From JBMNSK01 sp050945155 (GTDB taxonomy: Bacteria; Actinomycetota; Coriobacteriia; Coriobacteriales; Eggerthellaceae), in NCBI GenBank assembly GCA_050945155.1, contig JBMNSK010000029.1, positions 1 to 16,991 of the forward strand: 16,991 nt of DNA. Direction: 5' to 3'. Position numbers and translations under genes: made by a program. Under the pieces are notes generated by a model. That model was not told the DNA's origin. It saw only the letters and a list, made by a program, of their open reading frames with translations, and searched no databases. Below, one piece after another: positions 1 to 5,868 of the stretch (the stretch's first letter is position 1; every line of letters starts with the position of its first letter).

Positions 1-93
1 CAGAAAAGCCAGATGACCCAGAACGGCCAGATTGGAAAAACCACAGGTCAGAGGGCTGTCGATGCAAAGCCTGAACAGCCAGATTCGCCCTGA
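1..93 (+). CDS. 3' end of an unidentified reading frame, cut by the window edge
   Basis: An open frame runs from base 1 to a TGA at 91-93 and encodes about 30 hydrophilic residues rich in Q, K, N and T, ending QPDSP. It stops only 15 bp before the tRNA-derived repeat at 109. A site-specific recombinase gene often sits next to such a repeat, so this could be the tail of an integrase. The visible residues contain no diagnostic motif (the catalytic tyrosine region would lie further upstream), so the identity is inference from position only. Confidence 0.3.
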   Translation, partial: QKSQMTQNGQIGKTTGQRAVDAKPEQPDSP

Positions 94-108
94 AACCCGT
101 CCGGGTTC

Positions 109-158
109 GCTCATAACCCGGAGGTCGTCGGTTCAAATCCGGCCCCCGCGACCAAAAA
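109..158 (+). repeat. attachment-site-like repeat copy 1 (3' half of initiator tRNA-fMet)
   Basis: The 50 bases are identical to 3561-3610. They carry a CTCATAA anticodon loop (CAT), the 3' strand of the anticodon stem, the T arm (GTCGG, loop, CCGGC), the acceptor 3' strand CCCCGCG, and ACCA. Order and bases match the 3' half of bacterial initiator tRNA. No 5' half is present: an acceptor partner such as CGCGGGG and a D arm are absent from the 30-45 bases upstream. Tyrosine recombinases commonly use tRNA 3' halves as att cores and leave such fragments at the distal end of each integrated element. I read this as an attR-type scar, not a functional tRNA gene. Confidence 0.8.
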
Positions 159-162
159 TCCC

Positions 163-191
163 AGGTCAGGGCCTATGCCCTGGCCTCTTTT
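163..191 (+). terminator. Rho-independent terminator after tRNA-like repeat copy 1
   Basis: A 10-bp stem (AGGTCAGGGC with GCCCTGGCCT, one G-T pair) and a 4-nt loop are followed by CTTTT. It sits directly downstream of the tRNA 3' end, where a tRNA terminator is expected. Confidence 0.7.
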
Positions 192-230
192 GTTGGTCTG
201 ACCAACATGTGACCAACATTTTGCCAACAA
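191..230. repeat. Tandem 11-bp repeats, possible integrase/excisionase arm-type sites
   Basis: TGACCAACAT occurs at 199-208 and again at 210-219, with a weaker third copy TTGCCAACAA at 221-230, giving exact 11-bp spacing. The first copy also forms an inverted repeat with TGTTGGTC at 191-198. Short evenly spaced repeats within about 75 bp of an att core are typical of arm-type integrase or excisionase binding sites. That role is inferred. Confidence 0.45.
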
Positions 231-500
231 ATCATTTTCGAAACGCCATGAAAACTCAAGGATTTTCCGATGCTGCATGCATCTCGGGAGTTGCATGCAC
301 TATGGTGCACCCTAGTTATCTTTTTATTATCTGTTTATAACTAATATCTCCACGGCGCCTAGCTAGGATCGTCCCCTCCTCGGCCCTTTCTTCCCAAAAC
401 GGGGAACTTCCTCCTCGATTCGGGCAGTTTCGCCCCGACTGCCGCTCCTCCCGTGTAAGGTGGTCGCCATCGGCGAGGAAGGGAGCGAAAGATACCCGAA
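231..500. other. Gene-free stretch downstream of att copy 1
   Basis: No credible coding frame is seen here. The palindromic octamer TGCATGCA occurs twice (274-281 and 292-299), an AT-rich segment spans about 305-350, and the GC-rich part from 360 contains a hairpin with GGCAGT/ACTGCC arms near 425-445. The stretch leads into the excisionase remnant. Confidence 0.4.
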
Positions 501-503
501 AGC

Positions 504-728
504 CAGAATCAGAAGACCGCTCGGGAAGATTGGATAATCACGCTCTACGAGGCCGCCTAGATACTCAACATCTCCTATAAGACGGCGCACAGGCTTGCCA
601 CCACAGGCGAGCTCAAGGCATTCAAGATCAGGTGCCAGTGGCGTACGAGCACCGCCGCATGCCGCGAGTTCATCAGAAGAGGGTTCGCCGAGCAGGAGCA
701 GATATGCCAGTCTCTCGGGGAAGAGTAG
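504..728 (+). pseudogene. Excisionase-family (helix-turn-helix) remnant with in-frame stop
   Basis: In one plus-strand frame the translation reads WIITLYEAA, stop, ILNISYKTAHRLATTGELKA, then FKI...WRTSTAACREFIRR and ends ...QSLGEE at a TAG (726-728). The layout (EAA plus a turn, S-x-x-T-x-x-R-L recognition helix, G-x-L-x-A-F-K-I wing, W-R) is that of small MerR/excisionase-type DNA-binding proteins of integrative elements. A TAG at 558-560 interrupts it between EAA and ILNIS, and no clear start codon or ribosome site is visible upstream, so it is probably dead. The wing usually reads K-x-G-x-x-W-R; here R-C-Q replaces the glycine region, a further sign of decay. It lies about 350 bp from att copy 1, as expected for a recombination module. 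The left boundary is approximate. Confidence 0.6.
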
Positions 729-895
729 GCCCTGCCGCATTCGCAAAGTACGCAGCCCTCTCCTGCTCCTCAATCCCCAGGGCACTGAGCAGGGTGATGG
801 TTGAGCGCCACGTCGGCAGGAACGTGTCGGCAAGCAGCACGGCAACCATGCCCTTCTGCGATTTAGAAAGTTCTTCCATCGGTGGTGGGTGCTTC

Positions 896-2755
896 TTAGC
901 TCTCGATAACGGGGAGGTAGAGATAGCTGGGGCGGTCGGCCCCGGTGTAGATGGCGTGGCGGCCGCGGTTCGCGTCTTGGGGGATTTGGGCGGTCTTCGC
1001 GTCCGGGGCCGTTTCGGTGGAGTGCCCGCCCAAAGCCATCATCTCCGGTTCGGCGCCGGGCTCGTAGGTGAAGCCCTCGCGCGGGATGGCGACCTTCGCA
1101 TGTCCGAATATCGATGCCATGGGGCCTTTCGGCGCGGCGTCGGTCTTGTGCGCGGTCACGGTAAGCTGTAGCGTCTCGCCCTCTTCGAACACCATGCCGA
1201 ACGGCCAGATGGAGATGTCCACGGGCACGATGTCGCCGGGGTGCACCTTGCGCACCGTCGCCATGGTCTGCACCGGGAACTCCTCGGTCGATTTTCGTGG
1301 GTCTAGCTCGCGCATAGAAAGGCGCAGGTAGCCGGTGGCGACGGGGTCGGCCCCCGGCATGCCGTGGTAGTGCGTGCCTACAGGCCCGCGCTTCTCCAGC
1401 GTGACCTTAAGGTCCATGTCGTCGGCGTCCAGCGGCGACACCCACAAGCGTACCTTGATGTAGCCGCAGACCTCGGTTCGCCGATCCATCTTCATGCGGA
1501 AGACGGCCTTGCCGTTTCGCTTGCCCGAGTCGTATATCGCGCGGGCCTCCGACCGCACGGGGCTCGGCGAAAGCAAGCCGTCTTTGGCGTCAAGATAGAG
1601 GGTGCGGTAGCGCGTGCGCGCGAGGGGGAACTCGCTTTCGGGCCGGTCGAGCACGTCATCGTGCCCGGGGTTCAGCAGCGACAGGCGCACCCGCGGGGTG
1701 CTCTCCCAGCCGTTGTCCTCGTTCTTAAGATAGCGGTCGAAGAATTTCCGCAGGTCATCCATGTGCTCGGGCTGGTAATAGTCGTACCACTCGTTCTTCG
1801 TGTGGACGCGCAGCCACTTGTCCTTGCTGGAGATGCGCCGCCAGGCCTCGAACGTGCCGCGCGTGTGGATGGTGTTGGTCCAACTGCCCACGATGTAGGC
1901 CGGCACCTCGATGCGCTCGAGCGGGACGCTCTTGTCCTGCCAGTACGCGTCCCACACGGGGTGCTCGGCCATAGCGGAAATCGAGTCTTCCACCCCGCCG
2001 CCTTCAGTCGAGGCGAACGTGTCCGACATGATCTCGACAAACTCGGCCGTCGGCACGCCACCGTGGGTACCAACCTCGCGAAACGAATCGGTCAGCCCCT
2101 CCCATGGCGCGATGGCTGCCAGGTGCTCGGGCAGCTCTGCGGCCACGAACCACTGCGAGATGGCGAGCCACGAGTTGCCGCTCATGCCCACGCGCCCGTT
2201 GCACCAGGGCTGCGTAGCCGCCCACTCGACGATATCTGCGCCGTCGCGCCCATATTGGCTGCCGAAGAAGAGGATCACCCCTTCGGAGTTGTAGGCACCG
2301 CGCACGTCGGGGTTGACGATGGCGTATCCGTGGTCGCACCAGTAGGCGGGATCGGGCCCCTCGAACTTGTGAAGCCCCGAGGTTTGGTCCTTGCGCACGC
2401 CGCTGCGCCCGGGGATGTCGTCGAGCCACTGCCCGCCAATCTCCTTGCCGTAGGGGGAAAGCGCCAAGATGGCGGGGTGACGCGCGTCGTCGTTCGGCCG
2501 GAACACGTCCGCGTAGATTGTCGTGCCGTCGCGCAGCGTTATGGCGACGTCGCGGTCGAGGGCGATATCGCACGCCAGGGGCTTGTAACCCTTCATGCGC
2601 ACCGTCCCCTTCTTCAGCAGTAGCCGTTCCTGCTTGAACCCCGGATAGCGAACACGCGGCGCCGTTATCGGAAGCGCACCGCGCACGGGGACATCGATTT
2701 CGACTCCGGTGCGATCGCGCAGCACTATCCGGCGCTTGGTGGATTGATTGGCCAT
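896..2755 (-). CDS. CocE/NonD family (X-Pro dipeptidyl-peptidase S15-like) hydrolase
   Basis: The predicted 619-residue cytosolic alpha/beta hydrolase lacks a signal peptide. An ATG at 2755 is preceded by AAGGAG with 7-nt spacing, so the longer open frame to 2860 is unlikely to be used. Family hallmarks are an N-terminal strand region with LRDGTTIYADVFRP (74-87), a PYGKE turn, NPDVRGAYNSEG (148-159), the nucleophile elbow GMSGNSWLAISQW with Ser195, and a C-terminal jelly-roll (about 380-619, PepX_C-like). Known members hydrolyse esters, amides or proline peptides. The substrate cannot be read here. The usual acid position (G-G-W-Y-D) reads GSWTN (Asn294), and the usual G-P-W-x-H-G histidine motif is replaced by RVHTKNEWYDYY, so this is a divergent subfamily. 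It is divergently transcribed from a TetR gene 116 bp away and lies between two att repeats, suggesting mobile cargo. Confidence 0.85.
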   Translation of the reverse strand: MANQSTKRRIVLRDRTGVEIDVPVRGALPITAPRVRYPGFKQERLLLKKGTVRMKGYKPLACDIALDRDVAITLRDGTTIYADVFRPNDDARHPAILALSPYGKEIGGQWLDDIPGRSGVRKDQTSGLHKFEGPDPAYWCDHGYAIVNPDVRGAYNSEGVILFFGSQYGRDGADIVEWAATQPWCNGRVGMSGNSWLAISQWFVAAELPEHLAAIAPWEGLTDSFREVGTHGGVPTAEFVEIMSDTFASTEGGGVEDSISAMAEHPVWDAYWQDKSVPLERIEVPAYIVGSWTNTIHTRGTFEAWRRISSKDKWLRVHTKNEWYDYYQPEHMDDLRKFFDRYLKNEDNGWESTPRVRLSLLNPGHDDVLDRPESEFPLARTRYRTLYLDAKDGLLSPSPVRSEARAIYDSGKRNGKAVFRMKMDRRTEVCGYIKVRLWVSPLDADDMDLKVTLEKRGPVGTHYHGMPGADPVATGYLRLSMRELDPRKSTEEFPVQTMATVRKVHPGDIVPVDISIWPFGMVFEEGETLQLTVTAHKTDAAPKGPMASIFGHAKVAIPREGFTYEPGAEPEMMALGGHSTETAPDAKTAQIPQDANRGRHAIYTGADRPSYLYLPVIES

Positions 2756-2808
2756 GGTCGGGCTCCTTGTCCTCGCAGTTCGAAAAGCGCTCGATTTCTT
2801 ACGGCATA

Positions 2809-2860
2809 GTTGTACCATTGCAGATATTACGGGACAACTGTTCCATAGAAAGCGGGACAA
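2809..2860. promoter_or_regulatory. Divergent hydrolase/TetR control region: candidate promoter and operator
   Basis: An imperfect palindrome GGGACAACTGTTCC (2831-2844, one mismatched pair) is followed by a repeat of its half-site GGGACAA at 2854-2860. On the minus strand, TTGTCC (2837-2832) and TACAAC (2814-2809) are 17 bp apart and could be the -35 and -10 of the hydrolase gene. The palindrome would then overlap the -35. TetR-family repressors often bind such sites between divergent genes. Neither hexamer is close to consensus, so this is a candidate only. Confidence 0.4.
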
Positions 2861-2871
2861 AGAAGGCGAGT

Positions 2872-3435
2872 ATGTACCACATAAAAAACGATGCGCGTTC
2901 GCTCAAGAGCGCGGAGCTGTTCTACCGGGGGCTACTCCGCTGCCTTGCGGACGAGCCCCTCGATAAGATCAGCGTCACCGACGTGCAGCGGGCGTCGGGC
3001 GCGGGCCGTTCGACGTTCTATCGCAACTTCGACGCGGTCATCGACATCCTGCAATGGAAGTGTGATTCCCAGTTCGCCGAGGCCATCAACGGATATGCCG
3101 CCTCCGTCGACGAGGGTAAGAGCGAGGACCTGTTGCTATACATGCTGCGCTACTGGATGGACCGAGCGGACGTAATCGAGGCGCTCTTGGCCGCGGGGCG
3201 CGTGGATGTAGTCTATCGCAGCTTCCTGGACAGTCGGCGTGTGGTGCAGGCGCATCTTGACGCTCGCGGCGCCTTCGCGCACGACGAGCGGTTCGACCGG
3301 TACTTCAGCGCCGTGAGCGCCGGGATGTTCCTCAGCATCATGGATGCGTGGGTCGCCGGCGACAAGAAGGAAAGCCCCGAGCAGGTTGCGAAGCTCGTCC
3401 AGGTTCAAGGAAAGTATCTGGTTGCAATGGCTTAA
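2872..3435 (+). CDS. TetR/AcrR family transcriptional regulator
   Basis: A 187-residue protein. The ATG at 2872 is preceded by an AAGGCGAG-type ribosome site; a longer frame back to 2767 would run through the control region and is unlikely. The N-terminal DNA-binding domain is clear: F-Y-R-G-L-L-R-C-L (17-25), then KISVTDVQRASGAGRSTFYR (32-51) with the typical T-F-Y-R-N-F recognition helix, then a helical ligand-binding domain (about 60-187). TetR proteins are usually homodimeric repressors released by a small molecule. It is transcribed away from the hydrolase gene, so it probably represses that gene and perhaps itself, possibly in response to the hydrolase substrate or product. A perfect hairpin follows 12 bp after the stop. 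Its GC-rich composition matches the hydrolase and differs from DNA after 3610. Confidence 0.88.
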   Translation: MYHIKNDARSLKSAELFYRGLLRCLADEPLDKISVTDVQRASGAGRSTFYRNFDAVIDILQWKCDSQFAEAINGYAASVDEGKSEDLLLYMLRYWMDRADVIEALLAAGRVDVVYRSFLDSRRVVQAHLDARGAFAHDERFDRYFSAVSAGMFLSIMDAWVAGDKKESPEQVAKLVQVQGKYLVAMA

Positions 3436-3447
3436 TTGGGGCGCCCC

Positions 3448-3478
3448 ACCTGACAAACGCTCAAGGCGTTTGTCAGGT
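3448..3478. terminator. Perfect 13-bp hairpin after the TetR gene
   Basis: ACCTGACAAACGC and GCGTTTGTCAGGT flank a 5-nt loop (TCAAG). No T-run follows on the plus strand, so it may terminate with Rho, protect the 3' end, or mark an element end. Confidence 0.5.
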
Positions 3479-3560
3479 CGCCGTTGAGCAAAAACGTGAC
3501 AAGGGGACAGGTCGGGGGTGCGGACGCTGAGTTGGACCGATCGACGGTCCGGTTGGGATT

Positions 3561-3610
3561 GCTCATAACCCGGAGGTCGTCGGTTCAAATCCGGCCCCCG
3601 CGACCAAAAA
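3561..3610 (+). repeat. attachment-site-like repeat copy 2 (3' half of initiator tRNA-fMet)
   Basis: These 50 bases are identical to 109-158 and in the same orientation. Upstream sequence differs apart from a short GGG-x-x-x match, and no tRNA 5' half is present. A short hairpin (GGACCG/CGGTCC, 3534-3550) lies just outside. Together the copies delimit a segment of about 3.45 kb containing the excisionase remnant, hydrolase and TetR gene. The GC-rich composition ends here, which supports an element boundary. Confidence 0.8.
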
Positions 3611-3615
3611 CATTC

Positions 3616-3646
3616 AGCCTGACCTATGAAAGGGTCAGGCTTTTTT
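3616..3646 (+). terminator. Rho-independent terminator after tRNA-like repeat copy 2
   Basis: A perfect 9-bp stem AGCCTGACC/GGTCAGGCT with an 8-nt loop runs directly into a T tract. It resembles a tRNA terminator but differs in sequence from the one after copy 1. Confidence 0.85.
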
Positions 3647-3863
3647 ATTAGTTGAATTCCGGGTTTTTGTGCGTGTTTACAACGAGTCGAGCTGCTTCTG
3701 TCGCCGACATGGGGTGTCGACCCTCGTAGCGAAAATAAAACTATTCACCTTAACAGCACAAAGGCCAAACGGTGAACTTCTGAATTAACAGAGCATCAAC
3801 CTGGCCCAATTGAAATTCTACGCTTGGCGCAGTTCGCAACAGGCTCAAGCGAAGAGATGCCAA

Positions 3864-3922
3864 ATATATTTGACATCACTGATAATGTCTTATATATTTG
3901 TCATGTCGGATATATTTGACAT
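3864..3922 (+). promoter_or_regulatory. Strong promoter within three 13-bp operator-like repeats
   Basis: TTGACA (3870-3875) and TATATT (3893-3898) are separated by exactly 17 bp, a near-consensus sigma-70-type promoter with a start expected near 3905. ATATATTTG(A/T)CAT occurs at 3864-3876, 3892-3904 and 3910-3922: over the -35, over the -10, and in the 5' leader before the ribosome site. The positions suggest autorepression by the XRE protein encoded immediately downstream. The promoter is read directly; the operator role is inferred. The roughly 200 bp between 3647 and 3863 shows no gene. Confidence 0.7.
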
Positions 3923-3950
3923 TGACCGCTATCTCGCGGAGGAGGACTTG

Positions 3951-4148
3951 ATGCAGGAGAGAAACGAGAGGATGCGCGCTGCGCGTAGGGAGACGGGGCT
4001 GTCCCAGGCCGAGCTTGCCAAAGCTGTTGGCGCGACCCGGCAGACAATCTGCAGCATCGAGGCAGGCAACTACAATCCCAGCCTCAACCTCTGCAAGCTT
4101 ATCTGCAAAAAGCTCGGCAAGACATTGGACGAGCTGTTCTGGGATTAA
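3951..4148 (+). CDS. Small XRE-family helix-turn-helix regulator
   Basis: A 65-residue protein made almost entirely of one Cro/C1-type helix-turn-helix: MRAARRETGLSQAELAKAVG (8-27) then ATRQTICSIEAGNYNPSL (28-45), ending CKKLGKTLDELFW. The ATG at 3951 is preceded by GGAGGAGG with 5-nt spacing. Upstream ATGs lie within the promoter repeats, and the one at 3903 would be essentially leaderless, so 3951 is preferred. The YozG-like size class of about 65 residues is commonly paired with a gene for a small multi-membrane protein, as here (15 nt to the next ATG, same strand). The three repeats over its promoter suggest autoregulation. Identification of the domain is secure; target genes beyond its own operon are unknown. 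Confidence 0.9.
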   Translation: MQERNERMRAARRETGLSQAELAKAVGATRQTICSIEAGNYNPSLNLCKLICKKLGKTLDELFWD

Positions 4149-4162
4149 CCGAAAGGAAGATT

Positions 4163-4684
4163 ATGAAAAGTTTTATCGCATCTCGGAGCGAGGGGAAGGA
4201 CGAACGCATATCGTCAATTCTCGCGCCGATTTACCGAACCGGTTTTTACATCCTGGCAGGCGGCGTACTGTTCGACATCTTTTCGCGTTTCAACTATTTG
4301 GCTCGGACAGGCGGGGATTCGCTTGGGGAATCGGTCGAGGTCGCGGCATTGCTTGCCGCATTCATTCTTGTCGCGTTTGCGAAGGCACGAAGTGGTGCCG
4401 TGAGCGATTCGCTCCAGGTGCTAAACGCCGCATCGTTTAGCGAGACGGGTCTTATCGGGAAAGGCGTGGGTGTTTCTTTGCTTATAGGAGCAGCAGCGGC
4501 GCTTGGCAGGCTTTCGAGCGAGGTTGGCCTCGATGGCTGGGGCTCCGTGATATGGTCGGCTGACATCGCGATTTTTCTCGTGGTGTTTGCACTATCGGCC
4601 ATTGTGGTGCTCGGGTATCAGTACTCTTGTTGGCGCAGCTACCGGTTGAAAGAAGACCGGCTTGCTGAGGAGGACGACATTTAA
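4163..4684 (+). CDS. Four-helix membrane protein paired with XRE regulator (DUF6773-like)
   Basis: A 173-residue protein with an AAGGAAG ribosome site just before the ATG. Four hydrophobic segments are visible: about 27-45 (GFYILAGGVLFDIFSRF), 58-76, 101-118 and 130-155. A charged N-terminus and a basic/acidic C-terminal tail (RLKEDRLAEEDD) flank them. No catalytic motif is evident. Genes of this shape follow small XRE genes in many Gram-positive genomes and are usually annotated DUF6773 or similar; that assignment is from memory of the arrangement and not verified. The two genes very likely form one operon from the promoter at 3870. The HTH protein may be controlled by or report on this membrane partner, but the sequence does not show this. 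Confidence 0.7.
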   Translation: MKSFIASRSEGKDERISSILAPIYRTGFYILAGGVLFDIFSRFNYLARTGGDSLGESVEVAALLAAFILVAFAKARSGAVSDSLQVLNAASFSETGLIGKGVGVSLLIGAAAALGRLSSEVGLDGWGSVIWSADIAIFLVVFALSAIVVLGYQYSCWRSYRLKEDRLAEEDDI

Positions 4685-4710
4685 GGTGACCAACAAGCTT
4701 GGGCATACGC

Positions 4711-4827
4711 GTCTCCGGTGACGGACAGATCTCGCCGGAGACATAGTTCCGTAATTCTGGAGTATTGGTTCTCTAAGTTCTGCGTTGATTTCCTCGGTTA
4801 TGGTGCTCGCAGTACTGCGGGCACCAT
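4711..4827. terminator. Two hairpins between convergent genes
   Basis: GTCTCCGG/CCGGAGAC (4711-4718 and 4735-4742, 16-nt loop) and a longer 13-bp stem ATGGTGCTCGCAG/CTGCGGGCACCAT (4800-4812 and 4815-4827, one G-T pair, 2-nt loop) lie between the plus-strand membrane gene and the minus-strand gene ending at 4864. Neither has a clear T-run. They are placed to insulate the two convergent transcripts. The second is nearly palindromic and could instead bind a dimeric protein. Confidence 0.4.
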
Positions 4828-4863
4828 CACGGACTGGTATCGCGAAAACAGACGCTTTTGTTC

Positions 4864-5346
4864 TTACTTGTCCTTTTTCCGATTAATGAGGTTCAAGAGG
4901 CCCTCGGCGACAATACTTGCGTCTTGAAATTCTCCCCACGTCCCTTGCTTCTGCATTTCATCGCGAGCCTTCATTCTCAAGGCCTTTTGTGCGTCATATT
5001 GAGCAGTACTCATAGCGCTGTTAAGGACTCCCTTGGCAATCTCGCCTTTGTTCTCGGAAAGGTGTTGCTTCACCAGTTTTCGAGATTCCTTCTTTTGCTC
5101 GCGCGTTATGTTTATCTTCCCACCACTGGCTTCCAGACAGGCGTTTATAAGTTTGCCCTGTTCCTCTTGAAGGCCCGTCGCACTGAACTTTTCCATGTAA
5201 TCTTCGACGCTAGTCGAGGAGTCACCGATTTCTCTGCATTTCTGAGCGAAAGCATCGACGTCTGGTTGCACACCGTCAGGTACATCAACGTACGTGCCAA
5301 AGTAACCAACCTGTGAGTCTATGCACTGCCTGACCTCGTCAATCAT
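4864..5346 (-). CDS. Hypothetical helical cytosolic protein
   Basis: A 160-residue protein with no signal peptide or membrane segment. The ATG at 5346 has GGAG at 6-nt spacing; an alternative ATG 12 bp upstream (5358) has no ribosome site. The sequence starts MIDEVRQCIDSQVGYFGTYV and is dominated by charged amphipathic helices, notably REQKKESRKLVKQHLSEN and DAQKALRMKARDEMQKQG, ending in a lysine-rich tail (LINRKKDK). I do not recognise the family. It is transcribed toward the XRE/membrane pair, with hairpins between them, and in the same direction as the SPFH/lipoprotein genes further upstream. A 520-bp gap with a terminator separates it from those, so it is probably its own transcription unit. 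A helical adaptor or cell-envelope-associated role is only a guess. Confidence 0.6.
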   Translation of the reverse strand: MIDEVRQCIDSQVGYFGTYVDVPDGVQPDVDAFAQKCREIGDSSTSVEDYMEKFSATGLQEEQGKLINACLEASGGKINITREQKKESRKLVKQHLSENKGEIAKGVLNSAMSTAQYDAQKALRMKARDEMQKQGTWGEFQDASIVAEGLLNLINRKKDK

Positions 5347-5700
5347 GGGCGTCTCCATTCTGTCTGCGCCGCAAAGTTTTTATGTATTGTGTTGTCGAGA
5401 ATATCATTTTACCAATTGAACCTGCTGTTGACGTGCTTAATCGTAAAATGTACCTCTCCAACCTTAGACTGCTTTGTCGCGCTTGTGTTTTGATACCTTA
5501 GATGAATTGCGCAAGGCATCGAGTTCGAGTGTTGCAAGCTTGTTCTTTCTTCAAAAATCGCTTATTGAATTTGTTCAAATGCAGCCATCCATATGAGATC
5601 ATGCAAGTATGAGCAGAATTCGAGACATATCTGAGCTGCATAGGGTTGACTACGCTACTTCCAACTTCCTTGAAACAAGCCAGTAAACAAGGTTTATAGA
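5347..5700. other. Gene-free stretch upstream of the 160-residue hypothetical gene
   Basis: About 350 bases, AT-rich, with no convincing coding frame on either strand. It should hold the promoter of the minus-strand gene starting at 5346, but I see no hexamer pair good enough to name. The stretch 5738-5868 downstream of the lipoprotein gene is likewise empty. Confidence 0.4.
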
Positions 5701-5737
5701 AAACGGAGATAACGCCTCCGAAAACGTTATCTCCGTT
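5698..5737 (-). terminator. Terminator of the SPFH/lipoprotein transcript
   Basis: A perfect 13-bp inverted repeat (AACGGAGATAACG at 5702-5714, CGTTATCTCCGTT at 5725-5737) has a 10-nt loop. On the minus strand the stem runs into TTTTC, so it best fits termination of the minus-strand transcript whose last gene ends at 5869. Confidence 0.7.
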
Positions 5738-5868
5738 CTGTGTTATACAGTATGCGCATTCGCGTTAGTGTATGAACGTATTCGCTTAAACTTTTATAGA
5801 TGTCTCCATTCTAAGCTTTGAGTATTCCATCTACATCGAATAGCACTCCTGTGCTTTCACTAATTATC

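Noticed and set aside
78..154. A complete tRNA-Met gene at the first repeat
   Set aside because: Although CCGGGTT-CGCTCAT-AACCCGG can form a chance hairpin, no acceptor 5' strand or D arm exists upstream and the anticodon stem is out of register. The same holds for the second copy.
32..340. A 102-codon plus-strand frame across the tRNA repeat
   Set aside because: It translates the tRNA-derived sequence and the terminator, and shows no family pattern.
673..879. A 68-codon minus-strand frame starting MEELSKSQKGMVAVLLADTF
   Set aside because: The sequence looks somewhat protein-like, but there is no ribosome site and it is partly antisense to the excisionase remnant. Not enough support; it might be another fragment of the decayed element.
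1364..2623. A 419-codon plus-strand open frame
   Set aside because: It lies fully antisense to the well-supported hydrolase gene, has shadow-type composition (runs of V, A, R, G) and no motif. It is an artefact of high GC codon use.
3864..3922. A CRISPR-like array
   Set aside because: Only three 13-bp repeats with unequal spacing (28 and 18 bp) over a promoter; these are operator-like, and no cas genes are present.
3810..3950. A longer N-terminus for the XRE regulator
   Set aside because: The extra codons would run through the promoter and operator repeats, and the start at 3951 has an excellent ribosome site.
4687..4696. A further TGACCAACA arm site after the membrane gene
   Set aside because: A single ten-base match far from either att copy, without flanking repeats; chance is a sufficient explanation.
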